A stretch of 45,967 nt of DNA, from NCBI RefSeq assembly GCF_021021415.1, contig NZ_JAINWJ010000059.1:1-45967 (forward strand). Reading direction: 5' to 3'. Below, piece after piece: positions 32,349-40,019 of the stretch; the first letter of the stretch is position 1; the number at the start of each line of letters is the position of its first letter. The notes under the pieces were generated by a model. That model ran no database searches and had not been told where the DNA came from. It worked only from the letters and a program-made list of their open reading frames with translations. Position numbers and translations under genes: made by a program. Origin of the DNA: Martelella mediterranea (GTDB lineage Bacteria > Pseudomonadota > Alphaproteobacteria > Rhizobiales > Rhizobiaceae).

Positions 32349-32672
32349 ATGACGACAGTCAAGGTCACTACAGCCAATTTCAAGCAGGAAGTGCTTGAAT
32401 CTTCAGAACCCGTCGTGGTCGATTTCTGGGCCGAATGGTGCGGCCCGTGCCGGATGATCGGCCCGAGCCTGGAGGAAATCGCCGAGGAAATGAACGGCAA
32501 GGTCAAGATCGCCAAGGTCAATGTCGATGACAATCCGGATCTGGCGGTTCAGTACGGGGTCCGTTCGATCCCGATGCTGGCCATGTTCAAGGGCGGCGAA
32601 CTTGCCGACGTGAAGGTCGGCGCCGCGCCGAAAACCGCGCTTTCGAGCTGGATTTCCGGCGTCGTAGGCTGA
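32349..32672 (+). CDS. trxA: Thioredoxin
   Basis: Thioredoxin is the small cytoplasmic protein disulfide reductase, recharged by thioredoxin reductase. The 107-residue product has the active site WCGPC with Cys31 and Cys34, the buried Asp25, and the cis-proline Pro75 in RSIPM. Length and sequence are standard for bacterial TrxA. ATG 32349 has AAGGA eight bases upstream; the in-frame extension back to 32271 is rejected. It lies 98 bases after addA and is followed by a clear intrinsic terminator, so it closes this block. Confidence 0.97.
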   Translation: MTTVKVTTANFKQEVLESSEPVVVDFWAEWCGPCRMIGPSLEEIAEEMNGKVKIAKVNVDDNPDLAVQYGVRSIPMLAMFKGGELADVKVGAAPKTALSSWISGVVG

Positions 32673-32696
32673 AAACAGCCACATTTTGCAGCCATG

Positions 32697-32723
32697 AAGC
32701 CCGCCATTGCGCGGGCTTTTTTT
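32697..32723 (+). terminator. Intrinsic terminator after trxA
   Basis: An eight-base stem AAGCCCGC (32697-32704) and GCGGGCTT (32711-32718) with a six-base loop runs straight into a run of seven T (32717-32723). It lies 24 bases after the trxA stop and is the best-formed terminator in the window. Confidence 0.9.
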
Positions 32724-32801
32724 GATCGAGGCGGAACCTGGCGGATTTTGCCGCGTTTTGGCCTTCAGCACTATTATGGCCAAAACGGAGTTTACCTCTT
32801 G

Positions 32802-34361
32802 ATGACGACGATGCGTTCTGTTTCGCCCTCTCTTCTCAGCCTGTTTGTTGTTCCCCTGTTTCTGCTGCCGGCAACGGCTTCCGCCTTCGAACCGGAACTC
32901 GGCCCGGCAAAGCCATTCTCGTTTGAAACGCTTGCCGAGGATGCAAAGGCCCTTTCCGAAAAGCCGTTCGAGCCCTATCCGGTGCAAACGCCGGAACTGT
33001 TCGAGAAGATCGATTATGATGCCCACTGGAAGATCAGGTTCCGCGCCGATCACACCGTGGAGGTCGGCGATGCGCCGGTGCAGTTCTTCCATCAGGGGCG
33101 CTATTTCAAGGAACCGGTGACGATCAATCTGGTGGAGGATGGCGAGGCTCGCGAGCTGGTCTACAGCGCCGATTATTTCGACATGCCGGAGGATAGCCCC
33201 GCCAAGGCCGTCGAGGATGTCGCGGGCTGGGCCGGGTTCCGGGTGATGCGGCCGGATATGAAGACCGACTGGATTTCGTTTCTCGGGGCCTCCTATTTCC
33301 GCACCGATGGTCCCGACAAGCAGTACGGCCTGTCGGCGCGCGCTCTGGCGGTCGATACCGGTCTTTCGACGGCGGAGGAGTTTCCGCGCTTCAAGGCCTT
33401 CTATCTGGAAGAAGACGGGGATGCCGATGAGGGCATCGTCATTTACGCGCTGCTGGACAGCAAGAGTGTCGCCGGCGCCTACCGGATCGAGGCGGAAAAC
33501 ACCGATGGCGAGGGCCAGGTGCTTCATATCCAGAGCCGGCTGTTCTTCCGCGATGCGGTGGAGCGTCTCGGGATCGCGCCGCTGACCTCGATGTACTGGT
33601 ATTCCGAAACCCACCGCAACATGGCCTTCGATTGGCGTCCGGAAGTCCACGACAGCGACGGGCTGGAGATCGTTACCGGTTCGGGCGAGCAGATCTGGCG
33701 GCCGCTCAACAATCCAAACCGGGTGGTGACCTCGAGCTTCTATGACGACAATCCGCAGGGCTTCGGCCTGATCCAGCGCGACCGCGATTTCGACCACTAC
33801 CTCGATGACGGCGTGTTCTACAATCGCCGCGCTTCCGCCTGGATCACGCCGGAGGGCGACTGGGGCAAGGGCATGGTGCAGCTCGTGGAACTGCCGTCGG
33901 ATGACGAAATCTACGACAATATCGTGGCCTACTGGCTGCCCGAGGACCTGCCCGAAGCCGGCGAGGAACGCGATTTCGCCTATACGCTGACCTGGGCCAA
34001 GCGCGGGCCTGAAAACGAAGCGCTGGCCGAGACCGAGGCAAGCCGGATCGGCCGCGGCGGCGTGCCCGGCCAGCCGCGCCCGGACGACCAGATCAAGGTC
34101 GTGGTCGAGTTTTCGGGCGATGCGGTCACGGGGCTGACGATGGAAGATGGCGTCGAGCCGCAGGTCTCGGTCGGGCCGGGCGCGGAGCTGCTCGATGCCT
34201 TCGCGATGCCGATCGTCGGCACAGATGACTGGCGGCTGACCTACGACCTGAAGTTCGAGGAAGGCGCCGATACCGTCGATGTCCGCGCCTATCTTTCCAA
34301 GGACGGCGCGCCGCTGACGGAAACCTGGCTCGGCCAGTTTCATGCGGGCCAGTTCGAATAA
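32802..34361 (+). CDS. opgG: Periplasmic glucan biosynthesis protein, OpgG/MdoG family
   Basis: OpgG/OpgD proteins act in the periplasm to shape osmoregulated glucans. The 519-residue protein starts with a signal peptide (SLFVVPLFLLPATASA, predicted cleavage before FEPEL). Two OpgG-type beta domains follow. Family blocks include FAPL-like IAPLTSMYWYSETH, MAFDWRPEVHDSDGLEI, GFGLIQRDRDFDHYLD and EGDWGKGMVQLVELP. ATG 32802 is chosen over ATG 32811 because GGAG lies 11 bases before it; the choice does not affect the signal peptide. No opgH glycosyltransferase gene is adjacent, unlike the enterobacterial opgGH operon. OpgD is an alternative name since the two are close relatives. Confidence 0.9.
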   Translation: MTTMRSVSPSLLSLFVVPLFLLPATASAFEPELGPAKPFSFETLAEDAKALSEKPFEPYPVQTPELFEKIDYDAHWKIRFRADHTVEVGDAPVQFFHQGRYFKEPVTINLVEDGEARELVYSADYFDMPEDSPAKAVEDVAGWAGFRVMRPDMKTDWISFLGASYFRTDGPDKQYGLSARALAVDTGLSTAEEFPRFKAFYLEEDGDADEGIVIYALLDSKSVAGAYRIEAENTDGEGQVLHIQSRLFFRDAVERLGIAPLTSMYWYSETHRNMAFDWRPEVHDSDGLEIVTGSGEQIWRPLNNPNRVVTSSFYDDNPQGFGLIQRDRDFDHYLDDGVFYNRRASAWITPEGDWGKGMVQLVELPSDDEIYDNIVAYWLPEDLPEAGEERDFAYTLTWAKRGPENEALAETEASRIGRGGVPGQPRPDDQIKVVVEFSGDAVTGLTMEDGVEPQVSVGPGAELLDAFAMPIVGTDDWRLTYDLKFEEGADTVDVRAYLSKDGAPLTETWLGQFHAGQFE

Positions 34362-34374
34362 GAACCTCCGTGAC

Positions 34375-34401
34375 GGGGCACGGCTAAAAGGCCGATGCCC
34401 C
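34375..34401 (+). terminator. GC-rich hairpin after opgG
   Basis: GGGGCA (34375-34380) and TGCCCC (34396-34401) enclose an inner CGGC/GGCCG pairing, forming a strong hairpin 13 bases after the opgG stop. No T-run follows, so it may end or pause transcription only partly. Confidence 0.4.
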
Positions 34402-34551
34402 GCAAGGGATGACTGAGCGGCAATTTAGTGCTATAGGCACGCGCAAACGGGCGGCGATAGGATTGCGCCCGACGATTTTTCATAGCGTATCAGCGGGTTC
34501 GCCCTGCCGCCTGAATGGCCGGCGGCGAACGGCCGTGTTGCCGGAGAGACC

Positions 34552-35784
34552 ATGTCCGTAGCCGAAATCGATCTTGAAGCCCAGCGCGCCCGGCCGCGTC
34601 CTGCCGCCGCTCCAGCGCAGGGCAAGACCACGCTGATCGGCCTTTCCAAGCCGGAGCTTGGCGAGGCGCTGGCATCGATCGGGGTCGCCGACAAGCAGAT
34701 CAAGATGCGCGTCAGCCAGATCTGGAACTGGCTTTATGTACGCGGCGTCTCGGATTTTGCCGAGATGACCAATGTCGCCAAGGACCTGCGGGTGAGGATG
34801 GCCGAGGCCTTCGACATCGCCCGCCCGGAAATCGTCACCGAGCAGATTTCGACCGACGGCACCCGCAAATGGCTGATCCGCTTCCCCTCGCACGGCGCAG
34901 GCAAGCCGGTCGAGATCGAGACCGTCTATATTCCGGAGGAAGATCGCGGGACGCTGTGCATCTCCAGCCAGGTCGGCTGCACGCTGACCTGTTCCTTCTG
35001 TCACACCGGCACCCAGCGGCTGGTGCGCAATCTGCGGCCCGAGGAAATTCTCGGCCAGTTGCTCGTCGCCCGCGACGCGCTCGGCGATTTTCCGAACCGC
35101 GATGCGCCCAATGGCGCCTTCATCCCGGAATCTGACCGCAAGGTCACCAATATCGTGATGATGGGGATGGGCGAGCCGCTTTATAACTTCGACGCCGTGA
35201 AGAAGGCGCTACTGATCGCCTCTGCCGAGGACGGGCTGTCGCTGTCGAAGCGGCGGATCACGCTGTCGACCTCCGGCGTGGTGCCGGAAATCTACCGCAC
35301 CGGCGACGAGATCGGCTGCATGCTGGCGATCTCGCTGCATGCCGTGCGCGACGATCTGCGCGACATCTTGGTGCCGATCAACAAGAAGTATCCGCTGGAA
35401 GAGCTGATCAAGGCCTGCCGCGAGTATCCGGGGCTGTCCAACGCCAAGCGCATCACCTTCGAATATGTGATGCTGAAGGACGTCAATGACAGCCTTGCCG
35501 ATGCCCGCGACCTGGTGAAGCTCCTGAAGGGCGTGCCGGCCAAGATCAACCTGATCCCGTTCAACCCGTGGCCGGGTTCCAACTACCAGTGTTCCGACTG
35601 GGAGACGATCGAGCGCTTCGCCGATTTCATCAACCAGGCCGGCTACGCCTCCCCGATCCGTACCCCGCGCGGCCGCGACATTCTGGCCGCCTGCGGCCAG
35701 CTCAAGTCGGAATCGGAGCGCATGCGCAAGACCGAACGGCTCGCCTATGAGGCGATGATGATCGCCAATCACGGAGACGACTGA
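34552..35784 (+). CDS. rlmN: Dual-specificity rRNA/tRNA adenine-C2 methyltransferase RlmN
   Basis: RlmN is a radical-SAM enzyme that methylates C2 of A2503 in 23S rRNA and A37 in some tRNAs. The 410-residue product has the radical-SAM cluster motif C143-x3-C147-x2-C150 in [15 protein letters not shown]. Conserved blocks are [32 protein letters not shown] and [12 protein letters not shown]. The C-terminal Cys381 in ILAACGQL corresponds to the cysteine that forms the transient RNA adduct. The N-terminal ~25 residues are low-complexity. The upstream 190 bases hold its promoter region, but I cannot name its boxes. Confidence 0.96.
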   Translation: MSVAEIDLEAQRARPRPAAAPAQGKTTLIGLSKPELGEALASIGVADKQIKMRVSQIWNWLYVRGVSDFAEMTNVAKDLRVRMAEAFDIARPEIVTEQISTDGTRKWLIRFPSHGAGKPVEIETVYIPEEDRGTLCISSQVGCTLTCSFCHTGTQRLVRNLRPEEILGQLLVARDALGDFPNRDAPNGAFIPESDRKVTNIVMMGMGEPLYNFDAVKKALLIASAEDGLSLSKRRITLSTSGVVPEIYRTGDEIGCMLAISLHAVRDDLRDILVPINKKYPLEELIKACREYPGLSNAKRITFEYVMLKDVNDSLADARDLVKLLKGVPAKINLIPFNPWPGSNYQCSDWETIERFADFINQAGYASPIRTPRGRDILAACGQLKSESERMRKTERLAYEAMMIANHGDD

Positions 35785-35801
35785 TCCGACAAGGAGGAAT
35801 T

Positions 35802-36263
35802 ATGCCCGAGGATTCGCTGGAAGTTGCCGTAGATGCGTCGCTGACGCCCGAAGCATGCTTCAAGAGGTTCACCGAGGGCATGACCGGCTGGTGGCCAAAG
35901 GCCTATACATGGTCGGGTGAGGCATTGGTCAAGATCAGCATAACGCCGAAAGTCGGTGGTCCCTGCAGCGAAATCGGTCCCCATGGATTCCGCTCGGATT
36001 TCGGCCGGGTGCTGGCCGTGCATCCGGGGAAATCTGTGCGTTTCACGTGGCAGATCAGCATGAAGCGCGAGCCAGTGCCGGATCCGGCCATGGCCAGCAG
36101 GGTCGATGTCCGATTCTCGGAGATTGATGCCGACACCACACGCGTGGTGCTGATCCATTCGGCGTTCGCAAACCACGGCGAGGGCTTCGAGGCCTATCGT
36201 GACGCCATGGCATCGGAGCAGGGCTGGCCGCTGATCCTGGATTGCTTCAACGCGCCTGCGTGA
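35802..36263 (+). CDS. SRPBCC (AHSA1/START-like) domain protein
   Basis: The 153-residue protein looks like a single helix-grip SRPBCC domain. The opening SLEVAVDASLTPEACFKRFTEGMTGWWP gives the first strand and helix. GRVLAVHPGKSVRFTWQIS and RVDVRFSEIDADTTRVVLIHS form the central sheet, and the final EGFEAYRDAMASEQGWPLILDCF the long C-terminal helix. Such proteins bind hydrophobic ligands; function here is unknown. A strong AAGGAGG lies five bases before the ATG, 17 bases after rlmN, so the two are likely cotranscribed. Its 3' end overlaps the convergent LysE-family gene by 17 bases. Confidence 0.8.
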   Translation: MPEDSLEVAVDASLTPEACFKRFTEGMTGWWPKAYTWSGEALVKISITPKVGGPCSEIGPHGFRSDFGRVLAVHPGKSVRFTWQISMKREPVPDPAMASRVDVRFSEIDADTTRVVLIHSAFANHGEGFEAYRDAMASEQGWPLILDCFNAPA

Positions 36264-36897
36264 GCAATATCTTCACCGCGAACAGCGAGAACACGCCTGC
36301 GAACAGGTAGTCAATGGCGCGCAGCACCCGTTTGTGGGTCTTCAGCCAGCCGGAGAGCCGGTGGGCGGCGATGACGATGGCGATCGTTGGCAGGATCGCG
36401 ACGGTGATGAAGGTGAAGCCGAGGAAGAGCAGCTTGCCGGTGACGTTCGGATCACTCGGCGTCACGAATTGCGGCAGGAAGGTCATGAAGAAGATGATGA
36501 CCTTGGGGTTCAGAAGATTGACCCAGAAGCCGTTCGCCATCGCCGCCTTTAGCGATCCGCGCCTGCGCTCCGGCCTTGCCTCCGCCTCCAGCACGAAATT
36601 ATTGCCCTTGCGGATCGCCATAACCGCGATCCAGAGCAGATAGGCAGCGCCCCCGCTCTTCAGGATGAAGAAGGCGGTGGGCGAGGCGATGATCAGGGCC
36701 GACACGCCGAAAGCGACCAGGATGGTGTGGACGCAGATGCCGAGATTGGTGCCGACGAGCACGGCAAGGCCCGCGGCGCGGCCCTCCCTCAGCGCCTTGC
36801 TGATCGACAGCGTCATGTCCGGGCCGGGGGTGAGCGCCAGAAGCAGCGTTGCGGCGGAAAAGGCGAGGAGAACGGGAAGCGACGGGATGAAATCCAT
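36247..36897 (-). CDS. LysE/RhtB-family amino-acid exporter
   Basis: LysE-family proteins export amino acids or related metabolites. The 216-residue product has about six hydrophobic segments. The family hallmark ALTPGPDMTLSISKALREGRAAGLAVLVGTNLG begins near residue 20 (the TPGP motif and following glycine-rich stretch), and a second conserved block is NLLNPKVIIFFMTFLPQF. ATG 36897 gives the usual length; the frame is open further upstream but would run into the purC leader. It is convergent with the SRPBCC gene and divergent from purC. Substrate unknown. Confidence 0.9.
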   Translation of the reverse strand: MDFIPSLPVLLAFSAATLLLALTPGPDMTLSISKALREGRAAGLAVLVGTNLGICVHTILVAFGVSALIIASPTAFFILKSGGAAYLLWIAVMAIRKGNNFVLEAEARPERRRGSLKAAMANGFWVNLLNPKVIIFFMTFLPQFVTPSDPNVTGKLLFLGFTFITVAILPTIAIVIAAHRLSGWLKTHKRVLRAIDYLFAGVFSLFAVKILLTQAR

Positions 36898-37024
36898 GGG
36901 ACACCTGCACGAGGGCGGACCCTCATTGTGATTGCCGACGAGGTTAACAATCTGTAATGAGGGCGGTGAGGCTTTGCAAGATTCCACACTTCGCGGCAGG
37001 GCCGAAACAGGAAAGGGATTGTTC

Positions 37025-37984
37025 TTGCGCGTTCTCGATGAAGCCTTTTTTCCGGAACTGCCGAATTACTATCGCGGCAAGGTCAGGGAAAACTATGATC
37101 TGCCGGACGGTCGGCGGATCATCATCACCACCGACCGCATCAGCGCGTTCGATCGGGTGCTGGCTTCGATACCGCACAAGGGCGCGATCCTGACCCAGAT
37201 CGCCCGCTTCTGGTTCGAGGAAACCGCCGATATCGCCGCCAACCACGTGGTCGCCTATCCCGATCCGAACGTGGTGGTCGGCAGAAGGCTTGATATCCTG
37301 CCGGTGGAAATCATCGTGCGCGGCTATCTCGCCGGCACCACCGACACCTCGATCCTGACCCGCTACAAGCGCGGCGAACGGACGATCTACGGCATCACCT
37401 TTCCCGATGGCATGCGCGACAATGAAGCGCTGCCCGCGCCGATCATCACGCCCACCAGCAAGGCCTTCGATGGCGGTCATGACGAGCCGCTGACGGCGGC
37501 CGAAATCGTTGAAAAGGGGCTTTTGACGAAGGCCGAGTGGGACGAGGTTTCGTCGACGGCGCTGAAGCTTTTTGCGCGCGGCCAGGAGATCGCGGCGAAG
37601 CGGGGGCTGATCCTCGCCGACACCAAATACGAGTTCGGAAAGGATGCCGACGGCAATATTCTGCTTGCCGATGAAATCCATACGCCGGATTCGAGCCGCT
37701 ACTGGATGGCGGAAAGCTATGAGCGGCGGTTTTCGGCGGGCGAACGGCCGGAAAGCTTCGACAAGGATTTCATCCGCTCCTGGGTCGTGGCGCGCTGCGA
37801 CCCCTACAAGGATCCGATCCCGGAAATTCCCGTTGATGTCGTGCTTGCGGCGTCCAAGGTCTATGGCCAGGCGTTCGAGATGATCACGGGCGAACAGTTT
37901 CTTCCCGATGACAGCGGCGAGAGCGTCAAGGCGCGGATCAGGGCGAACCTCAAGGCCTATTATCCCGACGGGGACTGGGGCTGA
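37025..37984 (+). CDS. purC: SAICAR synthase (purine biosynthesis), long Ade1-like type
   Basis: PurC joins aspartate to CAIR in the eighth step of IMP synthesis. This ~319-residue form carries [61 protein letters not shown] and [14 protein letters not shown]. It resembles the yeast Ade1/PurC-2 type and not the short ~255-residue PurC usual next to rhizobial purQL genes, so it may be a second copy. No ATG is available: TTG 37025 is preferred for GAAAGGG seven bases upstream and good fit to [17 protein letters not shown], while TTG 36932, 36974 and 37019 are alternatives. The stop shares a base with the TetR gene (TGATG). Confidence 0.9.
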   Translation: MRVLDEAFFPELPNYYRGKVRENYDLPDGRRIIITTDRISAFDRVLASIPHKGAILTQIARFWFEETADIAANHVVAYPDPNVVVGRRLDILPVEIIVRGYLAGTTDTSILTRYKRGERTIYGITFPDGMRDNEALPAPIITPTSKAFDGGHDEPLTAAEIVEKGLLTKAEWDEVSSTALKLFARGQEIAAKRGLILADTKYEFGKDADGNILLADEIHTPDSSRYWMAESYERRFSAGERPESFDKDFIRSWVVARCDPYKDPIPEIPVDVVLAASKVYGQAFEMITGEQFLPDDSGESVKARIRANLKAYYPDGDWG

Positions 37985-38586
37985 TGCGCAGACCTCGGCG
38001 AACCGGTGCGGAAACGAGAGAGGCGATCCTCGCGACCGCCGAGCGCCTGTTCCGCGCGCGCGGTTTTGCCGCCGTGTCGATCGCCGATATCGCCGCCGAA
38101 CTCAACATGTCGCCGGCCAATGTGTTCAAGCATTTCAAGAGCAAGCTGACGCTTGGCCGGGCAATTGCCTATCGCCACGGCCGCAGGCTGGCCGAGCGCT
38201 GCAGCATCGAGGATTCATCGGGAGCGCCCGACGAGAAGCTGCAGCTTTTCCTTTCGCGGCTCGCGCGCGAGCATGTCAGCGACAAGCTGGAGAATCAGTA
38301 TCTCTTTGAAATGATCCCGCTGGTGCTGGAAGATCCCGCCAAGGGCGGCAGAATCTATCGTCGGCTCGTCGAGGACAAGCTCTGCGCCCTGATCGCCGAA
38401 GCGATGGAGGCCGGCATTTACCGGCCGGGCGATCCAGCGCGCGATGCCGAGGTGATCGTCGACATGCTGGCAAGCGTGCTCCACCCGAAGATGTTGCATT
38501 GCGTTGATCCGCCCGCGCTTTCGGACAAGACGGCCCTGATTATCGAGCTGATCGATAGCGGGTTGAAATACCGAGTTGCAAAGTGA
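37984..38586 (+). CDS. TetR/AcrR-family transcriptional regulator
   Basis: The 200-residue protein has an N-terminal TetR helix-turn-helix (REAILATAERLFRARGFAAVSIADIAAELNMSPANVFKHF split over residues ~12-52) and a variable C-terminal ligand domain with PLVLEDPAKGGRIYRRLV. TetR proteins typically repress efflux genes until a ligand binds. It stands directly before the RND efflux operon in the same direction, with a palindrome in the 146-base gap. It is the natural repressor of that operon. Its ATG overlaps the purC stop by one base, so its translation may depend on purC translation, an odd pairing. Confidence 0.9.
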   Translation: MRRPRRTGAETREAILATAERLFRARGFAAVSIADIAAELNMSPANVFKHFKSKLTLGRAIAYRHGRRLAERCSIEDSSGAPDEKLQLFLSRLAREHVSDKLENQYLFEMIPLVLEDPAKGGRIYRRLVEDKLCALIAEAMEAGIYRPGDPARDAEVIVDMLASVLHPKMLHCVDPPALSDKTALIIELIDSGLKYRVAK

Positions 38587-38649
38587 TGATTTCTGAGATA
38601 CGTCACTAAGGCAATTCAGGGGCGAGCCGGCCTCATTCCGCTCTTGTGT

Positions 38650-38675
38650 GTGGCAGATATGTTGTTTCCTGCCAC
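38650..38675. promoter_or_regulatory. Candidate TetR operator before the efflux operon
   Basis: A perfect inverted repeat, GTGGCAG (38650-38656) and CTGCCAC (38669-38675) with a 12-base spacer, lies in the gap between the TetR gene and the efflux adaptor gene, 58 bases before the adaptor ATG. The length and symmetry suit a TetR-family dimer site. No other palindrome of this quality is in the gap. Binding is inferred. Confidence 0.55.
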
Positions 38676-38732
38676 GTTTAGACTGTGTTAAGAAAACGAC
38701 CATTGTTCATTTTCTATTCTGGATAGGTGCCC

Positions 38733-39971
38733 ATGCTGTCGCGCAAGCTTCCGATCGCTGCCTTTACCGTTCTCGCATTCGCGCTCGGCGCTTGCAGTGA
38801 TGATGGCAAGAACCAACAGGGTGCCGGCCAGCAGCCTCCGCCGCCGAAAGTTGGCGTTATCACGCTGACGGAGCAGACCGTTCCGCTGACCACGACCCTG
38901 CCGGCGCGGGCGGTTGCATACCAGTATGCCGAGATCCGCCCGCAGGTGACCGGCATCATCACCAACAAGGCCTTCAAGGATGGCGCCCTGGTGGAAGCCG
39001 GCGACCTGCTCTACGAGATCGAGCAGGATACCTACGAGGCATCTCTCGCGGCCGCTCAGGCCAATCTTGACAAGGCCAACGCGGCCGTTCCGGGCGCCAA
39101 GGAAAACTACGAGCGCTATCAGCGGATCGTGAACACCGGCGCCACCGAGATCCAGGTGACTGATGCCAAGACCCGTTACGACACCGCGCTTGCGGATGTC
39201 AGCGCGGCCAAGGCGGCTGTGAAATCGGCGCAGATCAATCTCGATCACACAAAGATTACCGCGCCGTTCGGCGGCGTTCTCGGCGTGTCAAACGTTTCGG
39301 TCGGCAACCTCGCCTCGCCGTCGTCCTCGACCCCGCTGGTCGATCTCAACCAGCTCGATCCGATCTATGTCGACATGTACGAATCAGCCGGGCAGGTGCT
39401 TTCGGCCACCGGCAAATATGCCGATTTCAAATCCGAAAGCGATCTGTCGAAGGTCAAGGTGAATGTCCAGCTTGACGACGGCAGCACCTATGACGTGACC
39501 GGCAATCTCGACGTTTCGGCGCGCACGGTCGACCAGTCGACCGGCACGGTGAACCTGCGCGCCATCTTCGACAATCCCGACCATGTTCTGCTGCCCGGCA
39601 TGTTCGTGCGCGCAACGCTGACGGTTGCCGAGGAACAGGGCTATCTCATCCCGCAGCTCGCAGCCCAGATCGAGGCCGGCGGCAAGGTTTCGGCGATGTT
39701 CGTGACCTCCGACAACAAGGTCGAGACCAGGGTCTTCGACAATGTGATGGTCTCCAACAATTCCTGGCTGGTGCAGAAGAACGTCTCGGACGGCGACCGT
39801 CTGATCGTCGACGGCTTCCAGTCGCTCGTGGGCGGGGTGACCGACGTCACGCCGGTGCCGGCGAAGATCAATGACAAGGGCGTCGTGGTCGATGACACGT
39901 CGGGTTCCTCCGGCGGTTCTTCGAGCGGTGGTTCATCAAGCGCTGCAGGATCAACAGGCGGAAATGGCTGA
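38733..39971 (+). CDS. RND efflux periplasmic adaptor lipoprotein (AcrA/MexA-like)
   Basis: The adaptor links the inner-membrane RND pump to the outer-membrane channel. The 412-residue protein begins with a lipoprotein signal (FALGAC, lipidated Cys21). The barrel-sandwich halves PQVTGIITNKAFKDGALVEAGDLLYEI and ITAPFGGVLGVSNVSVGNLA flank a coiled coil at ~90-165. The membrane-proximal region ends with a Ser/Gly-rich tail (SGSSGGSSSGGSSSA). ATG 38733 is preferred to GTG 38727. The pump gene follows after 48 bases. The flexible tail is longer than usual for this family. Confidence 0.93.
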   Translation: MLSRKLPIAAFTVLAFALGACSDDGKNQQGAGQQPPPPKVGVITLTEQTVPLTTTLPARAVAYQYAEIRPQVTGIITNKAFKDGALVEAGDLLYEIEQDTYEASLAAAQANLDKANAAVPGAKENYERYQRIVNTGATEIQVTDAKTRYDTALADVSAAKAAVKSAQINLDHTKITAPFGGVLGVSNVSVGNLASPSSSTPLVDLNQLDPIYVDMYESAGQVLSATGKYADFKSESDLSKVKVNVQLDDGSTYDVTGNLDVSARTVDQSTGTVNLRAIFDNPDHVLLPGMFVRATLTVAEEQGYLIPQLAAQIEAGGKVSAMFVTSDNKVETRVFDNVMVSNNSWLVQKNVSDGDRLIVDGFQSLVGGVTDVTPVPAKINDKGVVVDDTSGSSGGSSSGGSSSAAGSTGGNG

Positions 39972-40019
39972 GCGCAAGGCTTGTGCAGGCACCGGAACCA
40001 AGCGCTCGAGGTATGATTA

